Shown here: in pieces, positions 21,058 to 29,005 of the stretch
Position numbering within the stretch: the first letter of the stretch is position 1
How the letters are laid out: each line of letters begins with the position of its first letter
Assembly: GCA_937904325.1 (NCBI GenBank)
Contig: CALGTK010000186.1
Location: 23,997 to 87,996 of the forward strand
From: an uncultured Planctomyces sp.
GTDB lineage: Bacteria > Planctomycetota > Planctomycetia > Planctomycetales > Planctomycetaceae
Direction of reading: 5' to 3'
DNA: 64,000 nucleotides
The notes under the pieces: model-generated
The model's database searches: none
What the model saw: only the letters and a program-made list of their open reading frames with translations
What the model was told of the DNA's origin: nothing
Position numbers and translations under genes: made by a program

Positions 21058-21609
21058 TCAGAACGCAAACCCCGCAAGGATCATTGCAATGCCGAAAAAC
21101 CACAGATAACCGATCAGGCATTGGTACTTGATAAGGTCTCCAGCATCGCCGATGGACTCCAATGAGCCGACGCTGAGGTACGCACCAGTAGACACACAGC
21201 AAAATTCGGCAAAAAACTGAACAAGGTGGGAGAACTCCTCAGCAAACTGTCGAACAGTCAGCCAGACCGGAAACAGGCAACCAGAAATCGCCCCACACCA
21301 GACGACCGGCAACGGGTGTGGATTCACTATCAGCCGGTCCGTGGCTTAGCCAACGGGTGTAGAATGACCCGTTCAACAATGCCGCCCGTTAGCCACACTC
21401 CGAGCACGTATCCGAAGTTCATAAACGTTCATCATCCCGTACCAGCAAATCGCAACGTACACCATCATCGTCAGGATCCAAAGTGGCCCCAGCCTGGAGT
21501 CTACGTTGAGGGTGTTCCAACGGTACGGAGTCGTTCGACACAGTGCCAGACTTTCGAGAGACTTGGGAGATAAATGCGACAGCCATTCTGACAACACAAC
21601 GAGGGACAC
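21058..21609 (-). pseudogene. Probable broken small membrane protein gene
   Basis: Two ORFs lie in the same minus-strand frame, 21609-21373 and 21327-21058, separated by two in-frame stops within about 45 bases. The first holds a hydrophobic helix (L-G-P-L-W-I-L-T-M-M-V-Y-V-A-I) followed by Y-E-L-R-I-R-A-R. The second has two or three hydrophobic stretches and ends L-I-G-Y-L-W-F-F-G-I-A-M-I-L-A-G. The shared frame suggests one gene split by nonsense changes. Two separate small membrane proteins are the alternative. No family is recognised. Confidence 0.35.
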
Positions 21610-21612
21610 ATC

Positions 21613-22320
21613 ATGCTACGACATCTACTTCAGGTCAGCCTTGTTTCTGCAGTTTTTTCTGCGGCAGTGTTCGCTGCAGATCCGGTGTGCGTAAAAAAAG
21701 CTCCTGACGTCAGCACGAAGCTGCCGCTTGTCTTCTGCGATGACTTCCAGTCTGGGAGTTCAGAAAACTGGTTGCCCGGCGATCCAAAGGCGTGGAAGAT
21801 GACGAAGCTCGGCGACAACTTTGCCTTTGACCAGTTTCAACAGAGCAAGGTTAAGAACCCTGTCCGGTCTCCGTTCAATCGATGTCTGATCAAAGACGTC
21901 ACGGTCAGTGACTTTGTGCTCGATCTGAAGTTTCAGTCAACGAAGAAAGACTACGGCCACCGTGACCTCTGTCTGTTCTTCGGTTTTCAGGATCCGTCGC
22001 ACCACTACTACGTACACTTCGGCAAGAAGACTGACGACCATGCCAACCAGATTTTCATTGTCGATGAAAAACCGCGAACGAAGATCTCAACCCGGACTAC
22101 CGAAGGCACGAATTGGGATGACGAGTGGCATCACGCCAGAATCTTTCGTGAAGTGAAGTCCGGCAGGATTGAGATCTACTATGACGACATGAAGACGCCT
22201 GTCATGACGGCCACCGACAAAACGTTTACCTGGGGGCAGGTTGGCATTGGCTCATTCGACGACACTGGCCGCTTTGACAACGTGTACCTGTTCGGGAACC
22301 CTGTCAACAAGTCGAAGTAG
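21613..22320 (+). CDS. Secreted DUF1080-like (3-keto-disaccharide hydrolase fold) protein
   Basis: A 235-residue exported protein, with signal peptide residues 1-21 (cleavage after F-A-A) and a GAGG-containing ribosome site upstream. The mature part reads as a concanavalin-like jelly roll: L-V-F-C-D-D-F-Q-S-G-S, D-F-V-L-D-L-K-F-Q-S, H-Y-Y-V-H-F-G-K, W-H-H-A-R-I-F and G-Q-V-G-I-G-S-F-D-D-T-G-R-F-D-N-V. These features match DUF1080-type proteins of planctomycetes, some of which act on 3-keto-glycosides; activity here is unproven. Its neighbours on both sides are decayed genes. Confidence 0.8.
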   Translation: MLRHLLQVSLVSAVFSAAVFAADPVCVKKAPDVSTKLPLVFCDDFQSGSSENWLPGDPKAWKMTKLGDNFAFDQFQQSKVKNPVRSPFNRCLIKDVTVSDFVLDLKFQSTKKDYGHRDLCLFFGFQDPSHHYYVHFGKKTDDHANQIFIVDEKPRTKISTRTTEGTNWDDEWHHARIFREVKSGRIEIYYDDMKTPVMTATDKTFTWGQVGIGSFDDTGRFDNVYLFGNPVNKSK

Positions 22321-22610
22321 TCAGTCCTTCCAGCGGTCGATCTCCATCATCGCAGTTGGCGATAAGATCCACGGTCGCATTTGGATTATCCAGCACATCA
22401 GCAGGCAGGGTTTCCGGCCAGTCGCCGATCATAACGACGTTTCGAATCTTTGCCGTCGTCTCGCCCGGCCTCGATAGAATCCTAAATTGTGGTCACCACC
22501 AAAATCGATCGTTCACTGGAAGGCCACCTTACCATTCAGTGTGAACATTGCTTTGCCAGCCGCTCAGGCGAGCGTGACTTTGTTCCAGTCTCCCTCTTTC
22601 AATGACAACG
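22321..22610 (-). pseudogene. Decayed C-terminal end of a DUF1583-like protein
   Basis: On the minus strand, downstream of about 22605, the DNA reads L-K-E-G-D-W-N-K-V-T-L-A, stop, A-A-G-K-A-M-F-T-L-N-G-K-V-A-F-Q, stop, T-I-D-F-G-G-H-H-N. In a shifted frame this continues R-N-V-V-M-I-G-D-W-P-E-T-L-P. The order 'L-N-G-K-V ... F-G ... N-V-V-x-x-G-D-W-P-x-x-L-P' recalls the DUF1583 family of planctomycetes (from memory). At least two stops and one frameshift are visible and no start region remains. Confidence 0.4.
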
Positions 22611-22781
22611 GACGTGGGCCTCGGCGGCAGAGCCGCTCCAACAGAGTTTAACGACCGAGTGAGCGATGCCCGTCGTACCCCAGATCGTCAACTGATTTGT
22701 GCTACTCAGGGCTTGCATCGGAACGGACGGCGGTCTTGTCTGTGGCAGCCTGCAGTTCCGACCGCCTGCCTGGCCTTCACA

Positions 22782-23843
22782 ATGAAATTCAAACTCACCG
22801 GGCCCCCTCCGCCGGACGCCGCATAAACGTGGAAGCTGTTTGTGATAACTGAAGACGGTTCGGAGCGGCGTGCCATGACAGATCGGCCGAAGGGATATCT
22901 GAGCCTTGGGTTACCCGAATGGTCTGTCGATTGAAAACAAATCGCCTTTGACACATACCAGACCAGCCTCAGAGACTCGCACAGTAACGTTGTGAATATT
23001 GACAACGGAGAAATCCTTGACTTTGGTCTGGGATGCATGCCCAGCCAGTCGCCGGATCGGAAACGCACCGTGTTCACACAGCGTGGTCGTGGAATTCAAT
23101 TGCTGGATGTTGACGGCTCAAATCTCGAAGACATGGATCGCCACCGTTGGCGTGCTCAGTGGTCGCCTGACGTAAAATATTGGGCATGGGGCAGGGCGGA
23201 AACATCATTGTGATGAATTTTGAAAACCAGAAAACGTGCTCAGACACTAGTCGCCCCCAGTCAAACATTGTTCAGTTACACCTACTGGAACCTCGGGCGG
23301 TCTTATGACAGTCAATCAATCGGCTTTAAAGCTCGCAGCAGACGAACCGCTGGCGAGGATATCGTTGTCGCTGACATCGATTCGCCAGACGGCTTCCAGA
23401 TTCTGTTGGAATTGTCAAAAGGCGTGCATCCCGATTACACGATCAGCCCCGACAACCGACCCGTCATGTTTGCGATGAACGATCCAAACGACGGAGTTCC
23501 TCAGCTGTACACAGTCGATCGGATAAACCCCGACCGGCCACAGTAGTTCGCAGGTCAACGGCGGGACTGGGAAATCTTCAATTGCGACTCGAATTCCGGC
23601 GGGAAGATTGCATTCTCCGGTGAGAAAATACTGCAGCCGCGAGATTGGGCGACCGTGGTGAATTCGTCGAAGACTCCGAAATATCCCGTTTTAATTGCGC
23701 GAACCTTCGCCGGGCATGACGCATCTGAAGATTGCTGCCTCGTCGTTCACCAACTTGATGAATTGCTCAACAAGCGTTCGAAGCAGCTGACGGTAGACAA
23801 GATCTCGTCAGCAATCTTATATGCATTGCAACCTGAGAGTTGA
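22782..23843 (+). pseudogene. Decayed WD40-like (PD40/TolB-type) beta-propeller gene
   Basis: One plus-strand frame reads for over 1 kb: W-K-L-F-V-I-T-E-D-G-S-E-R-R (22830), an in-frame TGA after W-S-V-D, then K-Q-I-A-F-D-T-Y-Q-T, M-P-S-Q-S-P-D-R-K, G-I-Q-L-L-D-V-D-G-S-N-L and A-Q-W-S-P-D-V-K-Y-W-A-W-G. Two compensating frameshifts follow around G-Q-G-G-N-I-I-V-M-N-F (about 23190-23250). Then come GEDIVVADIDSPDGFQ, L-Y-T-V-D-R and TAG at 23544-23546, and the frame runs on to TGA at 23841-23843. S-P-D-G-K-like and W-S-P-D repeats identify PD40 blades. Multiple lesions indicate a recent pseudogene. Confidence 0.6.
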
Positions 23844-23869
23844 CGTGTCGGTTTAAACCGACTTAGTAT
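23840..23869 (+). promoter_or_regulatory. Probable aroF promoter with palindromic operator in the spacer
   Basis: TTGACG (23840-23845) and TAGTAT (23864-23869) are 18 bases apart, a plausible sigma-70-type promoter. The spacer contains a perfect 16-bp palindrome, GTCGGTTTAAACCGAC at 23847-23862, well placed for a dimeric repressor. A second palindrome, AACCAATTGGTT, lies at 23889-23900 near the expected transcript start. The repressor is unknown. Confidence 0.5.
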
Positions 23870-23912
23870 GAATTCTTCGGTTTTGAGTAACCAATTGGTT
23901 CTGGACAAATTC

Positions 23913-24020
23913 ATGCAACCTTCGAATCCTCCAATCCAGAAAGCCTTGCTGTCGATTCCGACTTCCGGAAATCGATGGTTCTTTTATTTTGGCTTTCCTG
24001 TGAGGGAATTCGGGGAGTGA
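23913..24020 (+). CDS. aroF leader peptide rich in Trp, Phe and Tyr
   Basis: A 35-codon ORF, ATG at 23913 and TGA at 24018. Residues 22-28 are W-F-F-Y-F-G-F and residue 33 is F, so seven of the last 14 residues are aromatic. A weak GGA lies nine bases before the ATG. The cluster of control codons (23976-23996) ends a few bases before the antiterminator arm, and the stop codon lies just past it. This is the arrangement of leader peptides that sense charged tRNA in attenuators of amino acid biosynthesis genes. Position 5' of DAHP synthase, the first step to all three aromatic amino acids, fits the codon content. Expression is inferred, not shown. Confidence 0.7.
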   Translation: MQPSNPPIQKALLSIPTSGNRWFFYFGFPVREFGE

Positions 24021-24088
24021 CCGTTTGGCGGTTACGAAAGACAGTTTTCAATTGCCCTGAAATCCCTCGAGGACTTCAGGGCTTTTTT
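24001..24088 (+). promoter_or_regulatory. aroF attenuator: antiterminator and intrinsic terminator
   Basis: Terminator: GCCCTGAA-A-TCC at 24054-24065 pairs with GGA-C-TTCAGGGC at 24071-24082 (11 pairs, one A-C mismatch, 5-base loop) and is followed by six T's (24083-24088). Antiterminator: 24001-24015 (TGAGGGAATTCGGGG) pairs with 24055-24069 (CCCTGAAATCCCTCG), with 12 Watson-Crick pairs, two G-T wobbles and one mismatch. It uses the left terminator arm, so the two structures exclude each other. A small local hairpin also exists (24017-24023 with 24029-24035). A ribosome at the leader stop would cover the antiterminator arm and permit termination; one stalled at the Trp/Phe/Tyr codons would leave it free. 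Confidence 0.7.
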
Positions 24089-24152
24089 CGTGACCAGCGA
24101 AGTCTTCAGCGATTTCACCAGTTCACACGTTTATTCAACGGGAGAGACGCAG

Positions 24153-25169
24153 ATGATCGTTGTTATGAAGCCAAACTCTACGGAATCCATGATTCAGAAC
24201 ATGGTGCAGCGTGTTGAAGGCCTCGGGCTGAAGGCTCATGTCATTGTCGGAACAGAGCGGACCGTCATTGCCGCGATCGGCGAAAAACGCGACGAGCAGA
24301 AGGAAATGCTGGCAGCGTGTGACGAGGTCGAGCAGATCGTCCCAATTCTTGCTCCGTATAAAGTTGCCAGCCTCGAAGCGAAGCCGGAACCGACAGTTGT
24401 CGAAATCGGCAAGTTCGCCGCTGGTGGACCAAACATTGGAATAATTGCCGGGCCGTGTTCAGTTGAAAGCGAAGATCAGATTATGGAGTCAGCTCGGCGC
24501 GTTCGTGATGCCGGAGCCACGGCGTTACGAGGTGGAGCGTTCAAACCTCGGACAAGCCCTTACGCATTCCAGGGGATGAAAGAGGAAGGACTGAAACTAC
24601 TGGCGGCTGCTCGCGATGAAACAGGACTCGCCGTTGTTACGGAAGTCATGTCACCGGATCAGGTTGATCTGGTGGCCAACTATGCCGACGTGCTGCAGAT
24701 CGGGGCTCGCAACATGCAGAACTACAATCTGCTGGCAGCGGTCGGTGCGACCAGGAAGGCCGTTCTGCTGAAGCGGGGACCGGCAGCGACTATCGACGAA
24801 TTCCTGCTCGCGGCGGAGTACATTCTCGATAAGGGAAACACGCAGGTAATGCTTTGTGAACGCGGAATTCGAACGTTCGAAGCTCACACTCGCTTCACGC
24901 TACCACTAGCCACGGTTCCGTACCTTCACGAGAAGACGCACCTACCGGTGATCATCGATCCGAGCCACGGAACCGGACACGCCAATCTGGTCTCACCCAT
25001 GTGTGCGGCAGCGGTCGCTGTCGGTTGCGACGGCCTGATCATCGAGGTGCATCCTGATCCGTCGAAGGCACTCAGTGACGGAGCGCAATCTCTGACTCCG
25101 CAGGTCTTTGCGGATGCCGTCGTCAGGTGCCGCAAGGTTGCGATCGCGTTGGATCGTCAGCTTCACTGA
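24153..25169 (+). CDS. aroF: 3-deoxy-7-phosphoheptulonate (DAHP) synthase
   Basis: A 338-residue cytoplasmic enzyme that condenses phosphoenolpyruvate with erythrose-4-phosphate, the first step of the shikimate pathway. It has an N-terminal ferredoxin-like domain of about 70 residues (start M-I-V-V-M-K-P, then [14 protein letters not shown]) like the Thermotoga-type DAHP synthase. The KDO8PS-like barrel follows, with [33 protein letters not shown] and D-P-S-H-G-T-G-H. The ATG at 24153 follows GGAGAG. An attenuator leader precedes it and a strong terminator hairpin follows at 25380, so it is probably monocistronic. Confidence 0.95.
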   Translation: MIVVMKPNSTESMIQNMVQRVEGLGLKAHVIVGTERTVIAAIGEKRDEQKEMLAACDEVEQIVPILAPYKVASLEAKPEPTVVEIGKFAAGGPNIGIIAGPCSVESEDQIMESARRVRDAGATALRGGAFKPRTSPYAFQGMKEEGLKLLAAARDETGLAVVTEVMSPDQVDLVANYADVLQIGARNMQNYNLLAAVGATRKAVLLKRGPAATIDEFLLAAEYILDKGNTQVMLCERGIRTFEAHTRFTLPLATVPYLHEKTHLPVIIDPSHGTGHANLVSPMCAAAVAVGCDGLIIEVHPDPSKALSDGAQSLTPQVFADAVVRCRKVAIALDRQLH

Positions 25170-25226
25170 CAAAATCGAACAACTATGAAAAAAGTTGTTG
25201 AATATCCAAACCAGCACGACCACTAT

Positions 25227-25262
25227 TTGAGGGAATTAACCCGCTTGAGGGGATTAACTCAG
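25227..25262. repeat. Imperfect 18-bp tandem repeat, two units
   Basis: Units start TTGAGGGAATTAAC and TTGAGGGGATTAAC (25227-25244 and 25245-25262), located downstream of aroF. The units differ at four positions. No function can be assigned. Confidence 0.55.
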
Positions 25263-25379
25263 TGCAGACAGGCGAAGCGGGCCGACGCTGTCGCCTCTGC
25301 GTGGCAAGTCTCATATCAGTTCTGAGAAATCGATCACGGACCGGATCTGGTCTTAGGCAATGATGGCTTCCGCAGGGCA

Positions 25380-25420
25380 AACGAGCCGGTCGAGAACTTT
25401 TCTCACCGGCTCGTTTTCGT
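25380..25420. terminator. Strong bidirectional terminator hairpin
   Basis: AACGAGCCGGT at 25380-25390 pairs perfectly with ACCGGCTCGTT at 25405-25415, and the loop itself contains GAGA/TCTC. On the plus strand the stem runs into TTTTCGTTTT. It sits between aroF (+) and the convergent DUF1501 gene (-), so it probably terminates aroF and perhaps both transcripts. Confidence 0.8.
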
Positions 25421-25445
25421 TTTATGCAACCCGTGGAGACTGCTC

Positions 25446-26747
25446 TTAGAAGAGCTTCTCAATTGGACTGCCGCCGTTACCCAGTGTGAATGGCCGGCCG
25501 TCGGGCGAGTAGATCTCTTTATTATGAGGAATCCCAACCGCGTGCGCAATTGTCGCGTTGAAGTCTTCGACCGAAACCGAATCTTCATCAACATGAAAGG
25601 CGTCCTCGTCGGTTGCTCCGTAAACCTGGCCGCCTTTGATTCCACCTCCAGCCAGCATTGTTGAGAATGCGGCAGGATGGTGGTCTCGTCCGCTATTCTG
25701 ATTTGGCTGCGGCTTACGACCGAATTCCGTTCCAATGACGACGAGAGTTTCGTCCAGCAGTCCGCGTTCTTCGAGATCCTTCATCAGAGTACCGACGACC
25801 TTATCGAGTTCCTGAGCTTTTGCCGGCAAGTTGTCGAAGAGTTGGTAATGGTGGTCCCAGCTTCCGAATGAAATCTCAACAAATCGAACGCCACTCTGAA
25901 CAAGCCGGCGGGCGAGCAATGCCGCATTGCCGAACCGAGTTCCACCGTAAGTTTCTTTGGCCTCTTGCGATTCTTTAGTCAGGTCAAACGCTTTCAGGTC
26001 TTCACTTCGCAGCAGGCCGATCGCTTCGGAGTAAAGATCGTCGTATCCGGTGACCTGACTGCTGGCGTTTGCTTTCTTTCTAAAGTCAGAATCGAAAACG
26101 TTTGACAACTTCATTCGCTTATCAAACGACGCGTCCGTCAGATAACTTGGAGATTTTGTGTTCTGCAAGCCTTTGGCTGGATCGCCAAGCGGCACAGGAG
26201 CGAACTCTGCTCCGAGATAACCAGGACCAAGTCCCCCGCCGATCTGCACACTGGCCGGCAATTCTTTGTGAACTCGGCCGAGCATCTTATGCATCCACGA
26301 ACCAATACCCGGATGCTTTGTGGTGGCCAGCGGTCGGTAGCTTGTTCGCAGTAGATACTTTGCAGGGCCGTGAGCGCCGGTTGAGGTAGTCATCGATCGG
26401 ACAATCGCCAGCTTGTCCGACATCTGAGCGAGCTGCTTCATGTGCTCGCTCAGCTGCACTCCAGGAATCTTCGTTTTGATGACGCCCGTCTGCCCCTGAA
26501 CATCGCTCTTTGGCTTTGGATCGAACGTGTCGAGCTGACTCATTGCTCCGGACATGTAAAGGTAGATTACCTTCTTCGCCTTGCCGCCCGGTCGAAGCGT
26601 ACTGCTGGAGCGCGACTTCTCAGCAGCATCCAAAACCGATTCCATTCCGACAGGCAACAGGCTCACGCCCAGTGCATAGCGGGCAACATCAGACATCAAT
26701 TGTCGGCGTGAAAGTGAATCAAGTCGTGAAGTATTCGTTGAGAACAT
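25446..26747 (-). CDS. DUF1501 secreted protein
   Basis: A 433-residue DUF1501 protein with a Tat-like leader (L-S-R-R-Q-L-M). Core motifs are K-V-I-Y-L-Y-M-S-G-A-M-S-Q-L-D-T-F-D-P-K-P, R-S-M-T-T-S-T-G-A-H-G, G-T-R-F-G-N-A-A-L-L-A-R-R-L-V, G-T-E-F-G-R-K-P and G-R-D-H-H-P. It is the downstream member of a minus-strand pair, starting 86 bases after the DUF1549/DUF1553 gene ends, and it ends just before the terminator hairpin shared with aroF. Fold knowledge suggests an alkaline-phosphatase-like scaffold; the substrate is unknown. Confidence 0.88.
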   Translation of the reverse strand: MFSTNTSRLDSLSRRQLMSDVARYALGVSLLPVGMESVLDAAEKSRSSSTLRPGGKAKKVIYLYMSGAMSQLDTFDPKPKSDVQGQTGVIKTKIPGVQLSEHMKQLAQMSDKLAIVRSMTTSTGAHGPAKYLLRTSYRPLATTKHPGIGSWMHKMLGRVHKELPASVQIGGGLGPGYLGAEFAPVPLGDPAKGLQNTKSPSYLTDASFDKRMKLSNVFDSDFRKKANASSQVTGYDDLYSEAIGLLRSEDLKAFDLTKESQEAKETYGGTRFGNAALLARRLVQSGVRFVEISFGSWDHHYQLFDNLPAKAQELDKVVGTLMKDLEERGLLDETLVVIGTEFGRKPQPNQNSGRDHHPAAFSTMLAGGGIKGGQVYGATDEDAFHVDEDSVSVEDFNATIAHAVGIPHNKEIYSPDGRPFTLGNGGSPIEKLF

Positions 26748-26833
26748 CGTTCGTCCTTATGTTTGACGAGTGTTTTATTTGGTTCTGTAATTTCGATCTT
26801 CGGCAGTCGGGGTCGGTTTGTTCGACGCAGCAA

Positions 26834-28753
26834 TTATTGGATAAACAGGAACTCGCGAGTGTTGAGCAACGCCCAGATCACGTTGCCATATCCGGCCGGT
26901 CCGGCTGATCGCATTTCACGTTTCGCTGATGCCACTTCGCGATCGGTCGGCGTTCGGCTGAGCATACTCAGGAAGATCACGTCTAGTTGATCATTGATGA
27001 TTTTCTGGTCAGTCACTTCGTTGTAGATGACCGAGCCACGCTCAAGCATCATGTGAGTGACCGGGCCGTTGAACATGGTCAGCAACTGTGGAACGGTTCC
27101 TTCAGTGTGACTGTCGCTGATGATTGCCCGGTCACTTTGACCGAACTGACGAACGAAGTGCCCCTCAGGCAATGGCTGTGGCAGCTCCGATGCGCGAACC
27201 AGTTCCTGGCCTTTGTAAAGTCGTTTGTTCCGAGAAGTGCGCTGAGCTTTGTTGTAAGCGTCGAGCTGCTTCGCTTTCTGAATGACCTGCTGTGCAGTCG
27301 TTTTGACGTCGATATCAATAATTGATGTGTATTGTGAATCGTCCGGTCTAAGAATTGCATCCGGATTTTCGAGCGTCAAAGTCAGCAGCGAATCCCAGAC
27401 CTGCTCCGCAGTCATGCGACGCAGTATCGGGCCGGGGAATCGATAGTGCTTATCCGGATCCAGATCGGCGTACGCGACCTGTCGCTGATAGGTTTTAGAG
27501 TAGTAGATGATTCGCTGAAACTCTTTGAGATCGAAGTTCAGACGTTTAATTTCGCTCGCGAGAAACTTCATTAACTCTGGATTCGACGCTTCCGTTTCGC
27601 CCATCATGTCGTCGACTGGCTCGATCAGCCCGATGCCCATCGCCTTCTTCCACAAACGATTGGCAATCGTAATCGCAAATCGATCGTTCGTTTCTGACGT
27701 CACCCAATCCGCGAAAATCTGACGCCGTTCTGGAAGCGTGAACGATGCTTTCTTCGTATCAAACAGAAAGGTCGGCGTTGTTAACTGACCGGGCTTCGCG
27801 TCGTCGTACTGGTAATCTTGAGGAAACTTGAGCTGTTTCTTATTGTTGCTCCAGATCGCCGCTCGGTTGAGTCGAACGATGCTGCGTCCAAGCCGAGCTT
27901 CGATCGATCGATCTCCGCCAGGAGCCGCCTTGTCGATCGTGCCGTTGTTAAGCTTCGACATGTTATTTCGTGCAAGTCGATACTCGGTTCCACCAGTGAA
28001 TGCGGCAAGCTGGTAAAACTCTTTCTGAGTCCATCGATCAAACGGGTGATCGTGGCACTGGGCACAGCCAATTCGAGTGCCCATAAACATTCGGACGGCG
28101 TTGTTCAGATTGTCGAGTGGCATGCCTGGGTCGCGAAGTACGAAGCCTGCAGCCGGATTCTCCCAGACTTTACCTTCTGACGACAGCATGTCGTTGACCA
28201 TCTTGTCCCACGGCGTGTTGTCTCGCAAACTTTGCTTGACCCAGTCGCTGTACGGTCTGAGGTAGGTATTGTTATTGACCTTGTCGACAAGCCTCATGAT
28301 GTCGGCCAGCCAGTTGTACATCTGGCTTCCGTAACCCGGTTGCCCGAGAAGGCGATCGATCAGTATCGAACGCTTGGAAGACGATCGGGATCGTAGAAAC
28401 AGCTTCGCCTTTTGTGCAGTCGGAATCGTGCCGTTCGTATCAAGATAGATTCGCCGAACGAATTCATGATCTGCCGACGGAGGATTGGGCTTAAGGTTGT
28501 GCTTTCTAAGATCAGCCGCAACGAGCATGTCGATGCGATTGGCTGAACGGATTGCCGAAGCCTGCAGCCGTGCCACGACCGGGGCCACTTCGACCTCCAC
28601 CTTTGCAGCCTGCGTTGGCAGTCGAGTTTGAGGTGCCTTTTTCGGAGCGGCTTTCTTCCTTTGCTGGGCAAAAGCAGAGTCCGAAATACTGGACGAAAAC
28701 AGACCAGTCAGAAGCCCGACAAAAATAGTCAGCATCAAGAGATTTCGCGACAC
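26834..28753 (-). CDS. DUF1549/DUF1553 secreted protein (no cytochrome domain)
   Basis: A 639-residue exported protein. The GTG at 28753 is chosen because GGAG lies nine bases upstream and the product then begins with a normal signal peptide (hydrophobic L-L-M-L-T-I-F-V-G-L-L, cleavage near A-F-A-Q). The longer ORF to 28912 would bury that signal. A basic K-K-A-A-P-K-K linker follows. DUF1549 includes R-R-I-Y-L-D-T-N-G-T-I-P and C-A-Q-C-H-D-H-P-F-D-R-W. DUF1553 includes I-A-N-R-L-W-K-K-A-M-G-I-G-L-I-E-P-V-D-D and ends L-L-N-T-R-E-F-L-F-I-Q. It pairs with the DUF1501 gene downstream and is close to the 4686-6527 protein, but has no EF-hands. Confidence 0.88.
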   Translation of the reverse strand: MSRNLLMLTIFVGLLTGLFSSSISDSAFAQQRKKAAPKKAPQTRLPTQAAKVEVEVAPVVARLQASAIRSANRIDMLVAADLRKHNLKPNPPSADHEFVRRIYLDTNGTIPTAQKAKLFLRSRSSSKRSILIDRLLGQPGYGSQMYNWLADIMRLVDKVNNNTYLRPYSDWVKQSLRDNTPWDKMVNDMLSSEGKVWENPAAGFVLRDPGMPLDNLNNAVRMFMGTRIGCAQCHDHPFDRWTQKEFYQLAAFTGGTEYRLARNNMSKLNNGTIDKAAPGGDRSIEARLGRSIVRLNRAAIWSNNKKQLKFPQDYQYDDAKPGQLTTPTFLFDTKKASFTLPERRQIFADWVTSETNDRFAITIANRLWKKAMGIGLIEPVDDMMGETEASNPELMKFLASEIKRLNFDLKEFQRIIYYSKTYQRQVAYADLDPDKHYRFPGPILRRMTAEQVWDSLLTLTLENPDAILRPDDSQYTSIIDIDVKTTAQQVIQKAKQLDAYNKAQRTSRNKRLYKGQELVRASELPQPLPEGHFVRQFGQSDRAIISDSHTEGTVPQLLTMFNGPVTHMMLERGSVIYNEVTDQKIINDQLDVIFLSMLSRTPTDREVASAKREMRSAGPAGYGNVIWALLNTREFLFIQ

Positions 28754-29005
28754 GTAATCTACTCCGATGTCGAATAAGGTCAGTTGATCGAAATGATTTG
28801 CCCCATTGCCAAGCCTGACCGACAGAAGCTTCGCACGAGACCGATTGATCGAAGATCCACAGTGATCGTTTACTGTGACTCGACCAGCAGAGAAGTTAAT
28901 GGCGAACGCCAAAGTTTTGGAAATGCTCGCAGAACGCGTTGCAGCAGTATAGCCAGCGGCCGCTCAAATTCACGTCGAGTTCAAGCCGTAGCTCGTGCCG
29001 CAGAC

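Noticed and set aside
23975..24217. An 80-codon ORF starting M-V-L-L-F-W-L overlaps the aroF leader.
   Set aside because: It runs through the terminator and into aroF out of frame. The ORF from 23913 in another frame gives a stop codon placed correctly for attenuation.
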